Origin: Ophiothrix spiculata
Taxonomy: Eukaryota > Echinodermata > Ophiuroidea > Amphilepidida > Ophiotrichidae
Direction: 5' to 3' (one strand)
Length of the DNA stretch: 22,812 nucleotides
Assembly: GCA_000969725.1 (NCBI GenBank)
Contig: JXSR01S011544.1
Translations under genes and position numbers: made by a program
The notes under the pieces: model-generated
The model's database searches: none
Seen by the model: the letters and a program-made list of their open reading frames with translations, nothing else
Told to the model about the DNA's origin: nothing
In this document: positions 9,960-19,475 of the stretch, piece after piece
Layout of the letters: every line of letters starts with the position of its first letter
Position numbering within the stretch: position 1 is the first letter of the stretch

Positions 9960-11740
9960 ATAACCAAAGTTTACCAAACAATAAAAATCTGGCAATGAAA
10001 AACTGCTGTGGTAAACAACCATGAAATATCAACTTTAAAATACTTGATTGATAAAATCGTCTAGACAAAAATGCTGTCAATCATAGTATAACTATGCCAA
10101 CGAAATATCAGGACTTGATTTTTACAAAGTCCTTAGTTAAACCACGAAGCAAGTTGTCATCAAAGTACGTCCCTCTAGGCTCCTATCTATCATTCCTAAA
10201 AGTGTAGAGAATTAAAAGATTCGATGTAGCAACTAGGATTTTCTAGTGATGTAGTTGATGATACGCCTATTTCTTTTATTTGAGTAATGATAAATTACCC
10301 TCAGTCATGATAATTCTGTTTGTTATGTAGATTTCTTTCATGATTATTCTTTATCTACGTATTATGATTTTTATTATCAAATGCTAAAATCAATGGATTG
10401 AAATACAATTTCCTTATCACAACAATTTTAAATTTTAAAATCCAGGTCTTCTTTTTACTTGAATACTTATGGAAAATGAATATCAACTTGAAATGCTCTG
10501 AGAAAGAGATGACGAGACGAGATTTAATCTTTACAGCTACCAGTTTTGGTTCAAATTGTATCCTCGCTATATTTATTACTTTTAAATATTTTGTTACAAT
10601 CATTTGAAGACTTGTGATATCTTTGAATGTTATTTGCATGTAAGTTTTGACAAAGCATGACCCTGCAACCATTGTATCTATCATTTTATTCCTGGTGACT
10701 TTCAAAACATTCCTCACGATATCAATTTCTATAGATGACGATTAGGAGGCTTTTTAGATAAAAAGAAGCACAACAACACCTCCAGGTGGAGGATAAACAG
10801 TATGGTTACTGAAACACTATAGAGCTGTAAGTCTCTTAACTTAACATATTTTAATATTGCTTGGAAATTATTATCAGTACTTAGTGGATCAAATATTAAA
10901 CACAAACACCTGATGGGTTGTACTATAATCTCTTGCACCAGACGTACCAGACGTTTTACAAAATTACCTAATGTTATATCCAAGAAATGCAAAAATAAAA
11001 ATGAAATTCCATTTACTTTGACCGTAAAGCTGAGCAAGGTTTGCTATTTAAATTGTTTAGGGAATGTGAAAGTTCTATCAATAAACATTTTTTTTAGTAA
11101 AAAAGTAATTGGACTAGAGCTAAAAGCTAAAGCTACTTCAAGTGTATATCAGTCGCTTGACATTTCCCAATAAGTAAATGAAACGTTTTGTAGCATTATC
11201 CATCAACCCATGAAGATAAGTCAAGTCACAGCTTTCACGCGAATGACCGGTGCACCTAAACATATATGACATGTTTCGGGTTGTCCTTACATTTCACATT
11301 TACATCTATTAAACGATATTTCCAACTGATCTAATTTTTATCTAATCGACCTGAAAGTAAAAGTGTTGCATCACATTTACGGGAAAGAAAGATAACAAAG
11401 TACGGAAGTTGCCTGAAAAAAAAATGGACAATTAGATTCAAAACTGATCACAATTTGAATTTATTGAAATAGCAGCCCCAACATTCTGTTCAGATGTAAT
11501 GGCATTTCTTGCCTGATTTAAATGCTAAAGCATGTTAATAACATAAAGCATAAATAACACACACAAAAAAGGCAACTGAATTTGAATGTATAAACAACAT
11601 AATAAGAAAAATGAAAATAATAATTAGAAAAGGATGATATTTGACTAAATATTGGCATAAGTTTAAAATGGAATATTCTAACATTAAAAGTAAATAAATT
11701 ATTAGATTCTCGAAACATCTGTCAATTATCTTTTTTTTGT
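9960..11740. repeat. R block of duplicated unit 1
   Basis: This block aligns with 18250-22650 in the same orientation, by eye at roughly four in five bases. Landmarks are GCTGTGGTAAACAACCATGA, AGATGACGAGACGA, GAAGACTTGTGATATCTTTG, TATATCAGTCGCTTGACATT and CAAGTCACAGCTTTCACGCG. Relative to unit 2 it lacks four inserted elements and has about 115 extra bases near 10333-10450. Minus-strand open frames (10355-10717 and 10729-11037) exist, but the first meets a stop in the second copy, so coding is not supported. It runs directly into the L block of unit 2 near 11755, which shows the tandem layout. Confidence 0.85.
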
Positions 11741-13192
11741 GAAACTTAAGGTTTACATTTAGCTACTAGACTAAAGAGAAGTGATTCTGTTTTACGACAT
11801 GATAGAATAACATTTAGCCGAGAAAGTTAATACACCGTACTGTTTTTACTGTATAAGTAAAGCAAAACAATACCCCATCAATTTCACTGAAGCTTTCTAT
11901 ATGTCGTGTCGTTTACTTCGGTAAGATAAACTCTGCTAATAATTAAATACTTCTTTTCCTGAAACATGCCCCATATTTGGGTTACTCCTGAGTGTAGTAT
12001 AAGGGTTACCACCAAGCATATCATTTTCTTTTTATATCTAAAAAAATCTTGAGGTGAACAAAAGCTTGAAATCTTTCAATCATGAATGAGACTGTTAATT
12101 TCTCCTTTTCTCCATTGTTTGGTTCGACATTTAAGGCTGATAAGAAATAACAGTGTTTTATGTTGAACTATTTAAATGTGCACACCATGAAGTGAGGAAT
12201 TCTTCAGAAAGTATGATATGGCATTTCATGATCAATAACACATCTTTATAAACACTTTTGTGAATAATCTTCACTCAAATTATACCTGTTAAGAGTGTTA
12301 GTAAAAAGAGTCCATATGGATCTTATTTTTTTAAACAAAGTTATTTGCAATGTTCGTTAACCTTTAGCTTTTTAGCTGCTTCTTCATCTGATAAAGTATA
12401 AAATTAAGTACCAAGGAATAAAAACTAAAAATGTGGTCTTAAACAGCAAAAGTGCCGTAAATATATTCGGATTATTTGTTTTAAATACCTCTTTTATATG
12501 TGAGTTGTTAATGCTTCCACCAAAATATGAAAACATATTACATCACTTTTTCCATTCAGATTTGGCCATTAGTCCGAAGTACAGTATATAAAACTACAAT
12601 AGATAAAATTCCGAATTATAAAAGACCAATAAATGAAATATATATGAACTACATTTAAAACCTCAATATGTAGAATTAAGCTGTAGTAAACATTTTAATA
12701 TATATTTGATAACATGCAGTATGTGTTTGCTAGCATGACTTCAGCTTATTTTATGTTGTATGCTCTTTATTTTTGCCAACAGCATCTTTAGTGCAACTTT
12801 TTACCTACTTACACATATCAGAATAATACAATTTTTGACGTGCATATGTAATAGAGTCTCTAGTTTATACATGATACTTTAGTAAAGATTTTCACGTCCA
12901 TTATCAAGGTCAAAATTACGTCAATAAACTACTTCGAAAAATTTACACCTTTTTCGCCGAAACCTTAAAAGTTTATGATGTTCGAACGATTCACCTGTTT
13001 TCAAATTTTGACAGATTGTAGGCTTGATACTTTTTATTGAATTACAAATAATAATTTAGAAATAATATGTTGTGTTGATTTTGAATGATAATGTAACAAA
13101 CCCGCGTTGTTTTGCCCGAAAAATCGGGCGTGAATTATGACTCTGAGTTCGCCCTGTTTGAGCTGTGAATAGCCTGATTTTAGTATCTACAT

Positions 13193-13727
13193 CAGGCATT
13201 CTCAATTAAATTTTGTGAAGTGCCAATTTGCAATAAACAAAAATCAGAAGTGCCACATTCCAATAGCAGCGTAGCGAGCGAAACGAGCGGAGCGTCTAAC
13301 GGGTGGGGTCCTGGGGCAAAGCCCCTGGCAGGGGGCCCGGGGGGGGGAGCCCCCGGAAGCTCCTGGGTTTTAGCCTTTTTTGAGTGGAAAAGAATGGCTT
13401 TCTGAGCATGTTTCTGACTGCAGTGATTTTTCGTGGAAAACATTGCGGTATGTGGTATGTTCGATGCAAAATCTGGATGTCGTAACGATGCAGGTATATA
13501 GGCCTATGATAATTATGGCGGTCAGTTATTTGGATATTTAAGATCAATGGGTGTTCATCTTGTTTTTATGTTTGGCCAATTTTATTAACAAATAATTTAT
13601 TCATTTTTATTTTTATTTTTTTATTTTTTTATTTTTTTTTATTTTTTTTATGGGTTCCGCGCGCGCGCAACTTGGGAACGTACGGCGCGCCACAAGTGGC
13701 GCGCGCGCCGCTATTTGCGGATGCCTG
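13193..13727. mobile_element. Non-autonomous hAT-like element with ATCTACAT target duplication
   Basis: The ends are CAGGCATTCTCAA (13193) and, read inwards from the right end (13727), CAGGCATCCGCAA, matching at 11 of 13 bases. They are flanked by a perfect 8-bp direct repeat ATCTACAT (13185-13192 and 13728-13735). CAG...CTG ends plus 8-bp duplications are the hallmark of hAT transposons. The 535-bp body has no transposase. It contains a strikingly GC-rich segment (about 13268-13366) with nested G/C hairpins, a T-rich low-complexity run (about 13597-13650), and a GCGCGC-rich right part. Open frames across the GC-rich part are compositional and not supported. Confidence 0.9.
13597..13650. repeat. 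T-rich low-complexity run
   Basis: Runs of three to nine T separated by single A bases form an irregular (TnA) tract inside the hAT-like element. It is probably a slippage-prone simple repeat, and its length may vary between individuals or assemblies. Confidence 0.9.
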
Positions 13728-13883
13728 ATCTACATTATCTACATTTTGTCTGATATACGCATTCGCATTATTTACTTACAAATTGAGTATTCCAATTAGG
13801 CAAAAATTGCAATTTTTATTTAAACAAAAGAAAAAAATGGCATTCTAATGTTTATGCTTTAGATTTTAATTCGCCATCTCAAC

Positions 13884-13947
13884 GCTGCCTTGATAGCTCA
13901 GCGGTAGATCTCTCGCTATCCATGGTTCGAGTCCCCGCAAAGGCAGT
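13884..13947 (+). repeat. tRNA-like remnant with intact A and B boxes
   Basis: TAGCTCAGCGG (13894-13904) matches the A box and GGTTCGAGTCC (13924-13934) is a perfect B box of RNA polymerase III tRNA promoters. An outer stem CTGCCTT/AAGGCAG (13885-13891 with 13940-13946) pairs fully. The boxes are only 19 bases apart, too close for a whole anticodon arm and variable loop, and the T stem is mismatched. The anticodon region therefore appears deleted. A tRNA pseudogene or the head of a tRNA-derived SINE are the best readings. A functional tRNA is unlikely. Confidence 0.6.
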
Positions 13948-14240
13948 GGAAACTATTTATCTTTTCATGATTGAAAAATAGTTAGGATTCACATTTTCCT
14001 GGGCATGTGGATTCCTCGTACCCTTAACAACATAACGTATGCGGTGGTGAATAACTTCGTATATACTAATATTCATATTTCATAAACTATTAACCGCTGC
14101 AAGACAGATATAACTAGATCACAACAGAAAATACTTATATACCCAAAATTATTTGAATAATTTATTTTCAATTCTTCATAAGTTTTCAGCAAAGTATATA
14201 ATGACATTTTCACCTTATTTGTACTTTTTGTATCTAAAAT

Positions 14241-15510
14241 TTATTAGACCAGTTTGTAGCAGTAAAGCCACGTTGTTCTATGCATGTGTCATTCATGAAT
14301 GCTTTACTAAACGCGTTATAAATAACCTTGGTTAAAGTGAACCTGCGTGTTTATAATTTAGAACTGCAATCTTTAAAACATAGTGCGTGAATTTTGGTCA
14401 GTGGTTGTACATATTATTGAAATTTATTTGTGATTTCAGTTTACAATAATTCTTTTTCATTTGTAACCAACTTCGTAACAATGATTTTACATTCAGTATA
14501 TTAATCATACAGCAAAAAACAAACAGGTCAGATTTGCAAATGTTATACATAGCTTTCGGACTATAAGTCCATTTTCAGTGTGATGTTACAACAGATACAA
14601 CTACAGTGAGAATTCGCTGCTTGCACGGTTCGCCATTTGCAGGGAGAGCCTCGATTTGACAGTCATTTAAACTAGTAGGTTACATCACTTCATGCAAGGT
14701 CAACGGTTTTTGAAAGAGGAAATCAAACTTTTAATCGTTTCATTATGTAAGTTCCCATCCAGGTCGAGGCTCTCCCCAAAATGTGACCCATCACATCGAA
14801 AGGTACCTGATAAGGGTCCCAAAATGAAAATTAATTTGTTGGTCTCATTTGAAAGGTTATATTTTAAGCTTTCAAATGACACCTTGCTTTTGGTTATTTG
14901 GATGTTCGATTGCAAGTTTCGTCCAAATTGGTAAAAGGCATCGGGCTGATTCAGAAAACTATAGTTCTGAGAAAATCGAGTTTAAAGTTTCTGTACTGGT
15001 AAAACTTGAATGGAGGAAGTATTTTTATCTCGGTTTTTAAAACATGTGTGTTATGTTGTGGATGTTAGAGCCTGATTAATATGATAGAATACACTTCAAA
15101 GGTTATGTTTCCGATGAAATTAGAAATTCAACCTTGGACATGGTTTTTAACTATGCTCAGCTTCAGTGGCCCGAAACTGTACATTATGAAAAATGGTGGT
15201 GTTGAACAGTGAACTAGCAAAGCAATGAAAGTCAATGATGCGAAAAAAGAAAAGAAAAAAAAACTTGACAGCAATTACTCATCAATATTGAGACCAGAGG
15301 GGGGTGACATCTTAATTTATTAATCCAGAAAGTTTCTTTAGCAAGACGGATATTAGTTTGTTTGATAGTTGGTGTTGGTATTTGTTTTTGCTGTTTTCAC
15401 TTACATTCAGCATATTAGTTACAATCACATTCCTTACATTTCTTTTGGATCACTTCTACTTATCTAGATTATATGTAAAAACATTAAACAGCATGTTTCA
15501 ATAAAGTAAA
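14241..15510. other. Unassigned stretch with short inverted repeats
   Basis: This part of unit 2 lies between the recognisable L-block match and the LINE, with no clear match to 6720-7080. Two inverted repeats are present. GGGAGAGCCTCGA (14642-14654) faces its exact complement at 14764-14776, and TCATTTGAAAG (14845-14855) faces CTTTCAAATGA (14869-14879), forming a tight hairpin. They may be pieces of MITEs. No gene is supported. Confidence 0.45.
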
Positions 15511-16384
15511 TCTGTTCTGGGGCCTCCTCTTTTTCTCATCTATGTCAATGATCTCTATCTCACTTCTTTCTCTTTGAATAGTTCTTTAGTTCTCTATGCT
15601 GATGACACCACCCTTTTCAAACCCATAGAAGCTGCTTCCGATCTCACTGACTTTCAAACTGACATTAACTCTATCCATCAATGGTTCTGCAATAATCATC
15701 TCACTGCTAATGTGTCTAAAACCAAGTTTATGGTCATATCCACGAAGAAGGATCCTTTTCCAGATGCTTCATTCGCTCTCGATAACCAAGACATTGAACG
15801 TGTCTCCTCTGCTAAATTTCTTGGCATCTTGCTGACTGACAACCTCTCTTGGAATCTCCATATTGACTCTATTTGCAAAAAAGCTCGCAAGACGATTGGC
15901 TTCATCCATCGGTCCTTCCAGTCCGCTCCCATCAATACTCGCCGCACTTTGTACTTGGCTTTGGTCCGTCTAACTCTTGAATATGTTTGCACAACATGGC
16001 ATCCTCTCAACAAAACCCTGACCAATCGTATTGAATCCACCCAGCGGTTTGCCTCTCGTGTAATTCTCCAGCAATGGAAATGACCTCCTCTTGAACTCTG
16101 ATCTTCCGCTTCTATCCAAACGTCGTGATATTGCTACTCTGTGCCAGCTTTTTAAGATCTTCCACAATATATGTGCCTCTCCAAATCCATTCAAGCCTCA
16201 CTCTCGTCCTGGTCTACGTCATCTGAACTCATTGGCTGTGAACATTCCTTTCCGTCGTCTAACTCTCTCTCAGAGATCCTTCTACTCTTATGCTCCGTCA
16301 CTTTGGAACTACTTACCTGAAACCATTGTTCAGTCCGCTACCTTTCAAGCCTTCAAATTGGCTGTTCAGGACCATCTTCTCTAG
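15511..16384 (+). pseudogene. LINE reverse transcriptase fragment, frameshifted
   Basis: The translation covers the C-terminal half of a non-LTR reverse transcriptase and the region after it. SVLGPPLFLIYVNDL (from 15511) is the motif before the catalytic site, LVLYADDTTLF (YADD codons 15595-15606) is the catalytic aspartate motif, and KTKFMVIST and KFLGILLTDNLSW follow. A TGA at 16081-16083 interrupts the frame after QQWK; reading resumes in the next frame from NDLLLNSDLPLLSKRRD, so one extra base lies in the A run at 16078-16080. The second part ends APSLWNYLPE...DHLL with TAG at 16382-16384. There is no natural start codon; the first in-frame residue is set by the truncation. The organisation resembles CR1/Jockey-type LINEs, but the clade needs a tree. 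It is an inactive relic. Confidence 0.92.
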
Positions 16385-16450
16385 GTTTTTTTTTTTTTAA
16401 TTAGTCTTGGCATGTTTCATCTTATTTTTTTCCCTTGTGTAATGTTTTTT
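15511..16450 (+). mobile_element. 5'-truncated non-LTR retrotransposon (LINE) copy
   Basis: The element opens abruptly within the reverse transcriptase domain at the codons for SVLGP and ends after the ORF2 stop with a T-rich 3' region. Homology to the unit 1 backbone resumes near 16450, which marks the approximate 3' border. Severe 5' truncation is the usual outcome of target-primed reverse transcription. No target-site duplication was located. The upstream endonuclease and ORF1 are missing, so the copy cannot be autonomous. Confidence 0.85.
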
Positions 16451-16800
16451 AGGGCATCCCTTGGTTTTCACCAAATGTTATAAATATAAAGTAATGAGAG
16501 ACTACTTTATGATATGACACACTAGCAGTTTTATTTTTGCCACACTTTTCAAAAAAAAAAATGAATACATAACAACAATGAGGAGCAAAAAAATAATTGC
16601 AAAAATCTAAATTAACTTCAATGGTATATTCACCAGTATAGTAAATCCAGTACTTGATTAATCTAATAAACATGACCAATCTCATCCTAACGTGTGTGTA
16701 TATCACAATTACACGAGACACGTAAAATGTATTTATTTATTTCATTCTACCACTGGCTCATATTAATATTATACATAAATACATATTGATAGAAACATAT

Positions 16801-18249
16801 TGCACATTCAAATTCAATTATAAAAATAAGGCATGCCTTTAAACTTTGCAACGATGAATTTTTTAAGGTTGAAGAAATCGGAAGATAAATGTTTTGGGAT
16901 TTCCTCTGTTTTGTGACAAATACTCTTTGGGATGCATATTGAAATGTCACAAGTCATTAATTGACATGAAACGCTGTAAGCATCCTTCTGTTGTTGTAGC
17001 TGTCATATGTTTGATACGGAACGAATTAGAAGACGGGATTAGACTTGACAGTGTCAGTGTCACACGCTTGTAAATGAACATTTTGTATTCAAGTGCTGTG
17101 ATGAATTTTGAGCAGAGTGTTTTGTTTTCAAGAGCAGAGCTCCATCAAAGCTTCTGTAAAAGCATCAGCACTTGTTAGAACAACATTATAAAGTAAATCA
17201 TTTACATGATTTAAATGTTAACTGTCAAAGTTGGGGTTAAAGTATACCTATGTAAAAAAAGCTGTTAATGCAGATTCTTGTCATTTTCATTTTTTTAAAT
17301 ATTTCCTTTCGACCAGTATACTGTCATATTTAATGTCTTTAATGCTGGTATAATGTCTCTGAAATCCATTTTATACATAAAAATTTATATATCTTTTAGC
17401 CATTTTTAACCTTAATACATGTACGAGTACGAGTTTGGATTTGAAACCTGTAAATGACCTTTATTGATACAAGAAGTTCCTGACGTTGAATCGAAATACT
17501 TATTACCGGTCGTTTTTGCTATATTACCGTTGCGTTGCTTTTTATGGTGAATATTCAAACGTTCAGCGGTTACCGTTGCGTTGGGTTCTATGGGGGATTA
17601 GGGACGTTCGGCTCGATATGCAAATTAGGTAAATCCCTCATGAATATTCATGAACGGTACTAAAGTCTACCCGGCTACTCACCTTTAAGCCAAAACACAA
17701 TATTGCTTATTTTTGACCCTTTTTGCGACACAGTTTATTTTTTTATAATTATTTGAAAGGCATATGCTTAGAACAGTAATAAAATTACTGTAACAATAAT
17801 GCTTACTCTAGTGAATACTTTTGATATTGGGCATTTAAAAAGATCGTTCGATTTAATTAAAATATGCAATTTTGGCCGCATGTTTGAATTTGAAACACAA
17901 AATAATGCGGTTCTAAGGTATTTGCAATACAAATTTCATTAGCTTTAACTTGATATCAAACATGATATGTTTGCACCAAAATTCATATTTGTAATATATA
18001 TAAGAAGTATTTGAAAAGAAGTATCTGGCTTTTGATACAAATTACAAAACTTCCCCAAGCGTATATTTTTGACATCATTCAGATTCTTAAAGTACACACT
18101 CTCAACTACAAGTTTTACAAATTGTAAACATAACCAACTTGACACACATCTTACTATTCACTCAAACGCACTGATAAAGGGGAGTGTTAAAAAAAAGTTG
18201 AATAGCATATATAACAACTGTACATGTATTTTTATAGAGTGTTAAAGAC
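16801..18249. other. Unassigned spacer with a less AT-rich block
   Basis: No gene, RNA or transposon end was recognised. Within it, 17490-17660 is richer in G and C than its surroundings. It contains TTACCGTTGCGTTG twice in direct orientation (17524-17537 and 17570-17583, each followed by a TATGG), an octamer-like ATGCAAAT, and the palindrome CATGAATATTCATG (about 17639-17652). These could be transcription factor sites or remains of a repeat; nothing further in the sequence decides this. Confidence 0.4.
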
Positions 18250-18291
18250 CTAAATATTGGTATCCAATTAATATAACCCAAGTTTATTAAA

Positions 18292-18580
18292 CATTCTTAG
18301 TCACTGAGTGCGATTTCACTTCCTAATAAGGAATTTTGGCCATCCATTATGAGACGATAGATGACAGTGCGTTCAGCGTGAAACGCAGTGGCGCCGCGCG
18401 TTAAAAATCACGGCGCGATGCAGGCATACGCACACATCCAGCGCGAACAGCTTTACTGGGTTTGCAATATTTCATGTGTGAATAGGGGTGTACGTTTTTC
18501 CAATGATAATGTTTATAGTTTTTGCCAATAATTTACATCATTTTTGGTTTATAAATGACTCAAATTTGTGACTAAGAATG
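18292..18580. mobile_element. TIR element with CATTCTTAGTCAC ends
   Basis: CATTCTTAGTCAC (18292-18304) is exactly reverse-complemented at 18568-18580, giving a 289-bp element. It begins just where the R-block alignment with unit 1 breaks (AAACA). It contains the first of three copies of a 27-bp motif that starts CATCCATTATGAGACG (18341-18367), and a GC-rich segment near 18386-18450. No transposase is encoded. The right border abuts a long palindrome, so the two may form a single composite insertion. Confidence 0.6.
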
Positions 18581-18751
18581 AGAATAAAAGATGGCGATTT
18601 ATTGTTTTGCCTGTCATCTATCGTCTCATAATGGATGTGCGTACATTATTTTTTCGTAATGGGCACCCCCTGCAGGGGCACCCATTACTCAAAATAATGT
18701 ACGCCCATCCATTATGAGACGATAGATGACAGGCAAAACAAAAAATCTTAT
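18581..18751. repeat. Long near-perfect palindrome
   Basis: The left arm (18581-18669) and right arm (18675-18751) pair over most of their length around the centre CCCCTGCAGGGG, with a few mismatches and small gaps. The arms carry inverted copies of the 27-bp motif starting CATCCATTATGAGACG (18611-18637 minus, 18706-18732 plus), followed outward by GGCAAAACA and CTTTTATTCT. It would form a stable hairpin and looks like a foldback element or a head-to-head insertion. Confidence 0.85.
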
Positions 18752-19475
18752 CTTTTATTCTCTAAATAAAGCCTGACAATGAAGATCTGCTGTGGTAAAC
18801 AACCATGACATATCAAGTCTTAAATATCTGATCGATAAAATCTTCTAGACAAAAGTGCTGTCAATCAAAGAATAACTATGCCAACGAAGAATCAGGACTT
18901 GATCTTATCAAAGTCCAATTTTAAACCGAGGAGCAAGTTGTCAAACAAACTACGTCCCCTTTAGCTCCCACCTATCATTTCCTGAAGTGTATAGAATTTA
19001 AAGATTCGATAAAGCAACCCCTGGAAAGAAACTTGGATTATCTAGTGATCTAGTTGATGATACGCTTATTTCTGGGGAGGGGGGGGGGGGTTAATGATTA
19101 ATGACTCTCAGTCATGGTAAATCTGTTTGTTATGTAGATGTTGTCGTTTTTTTGCTTGAATACTTATTGGAAATTAATATCAACTTGAAATGCAGAGATG
19201 ACGAGACGAAATTTAATATTTACAGCCACCAGTTTTGTTTTTAATTGTGTCCTCGGTATGTTTATTACTTTTTTTTATTGAATTTTTGTTGCAATCAGTT
19301 GAAGACTTGTGATATCTTTGAATGTTATTTACATGTAAATTTTGACAAAGCATAACCCTGCAACCATTGTATCCATCATTGTTTTGCTGATGACTTTCAA
19401 AACATTTCTCGATGACGATTAGGAGACTTTTTCGATAAAAAGAAGCACGAAAACACCTTCCAGGTGGAGGATATA

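Larger units (their letters stand above)
12771..14020. mobile_element. Composite insertion of about 1.25 kb in unit 2
   Basis: Alignment of the two L copies breaks after TATGCTC (about 12770) and resumes at CCCTTAACAACATAACGTAT (14021), matching CCTTTAACAACAAAAACGTG in unit 1. The intervening DNA has no counterpart in unit 1. It holds a complete hAT-like element (13193-13727) and a tRNA-like remnant (13884-13946). The remaining parts (12771-13184 and 13736-13880) have no gene I can see. The outer ends show no clear inverted repeat, so the carrier could be a retroposon or several successive insertions. Confidence 0.55.
11755..16800. repeat. L block of duplicated unit 2
   Basis: This is the counterpart of 4640-8115. 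Recognisable matching parts are 11755-12770, 14021-14240 and about 16450-16800; the rest is occupied by later insertions or has diverged beyond recognition. Near 12690 and 14197 it preserves the uninterrupted target sites of the two MITEs found at 5906-6067 and 6277-6659, and near 16705 the uninterrupted site of the 7349-8019 element. No conserved coding frame is seen. Confidence 0.8.

Noticed and set aside
10355..10717. 120-codon minus-strand open frame in R block
   Set aside because: The aligned second copy changes a CAA codon to TAA early in the frame, so the frame is not conserved between the duplicated copies.
13192..13547. Proline/glycine-rich open frames over the GC-rich segment
   Set aside because: They lie inside a non-autonomous hAT-like element, overlap on both strands and follow from base composition alone.
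15500..15510. AATAAA-containing stretch before the LINE as a polyadenylation site
   Set aside because: The hexamer is common by chance in AT-rich DNA and no upstream gene ends here.
15574..15576. Initiation codon for the reverse transcriptase frame
   Set aside because: The triplet is TTG and the frame is open upstream to the SVLGP motif at 15511; this is a truncated internal fragment without a start.
17617..17626. Octamer ATGCAAAT as a proven promoter element
   Set aside because: A single octamer without a TATA box, transcript or neighbouring gene is not evidence of a promoter.
19080..19091. G12 run as a quadruplex element
   Set aside because: It is a single homopolymer absent from the unit 1 copy and likely a slippage product or sequencing-sensitive run.
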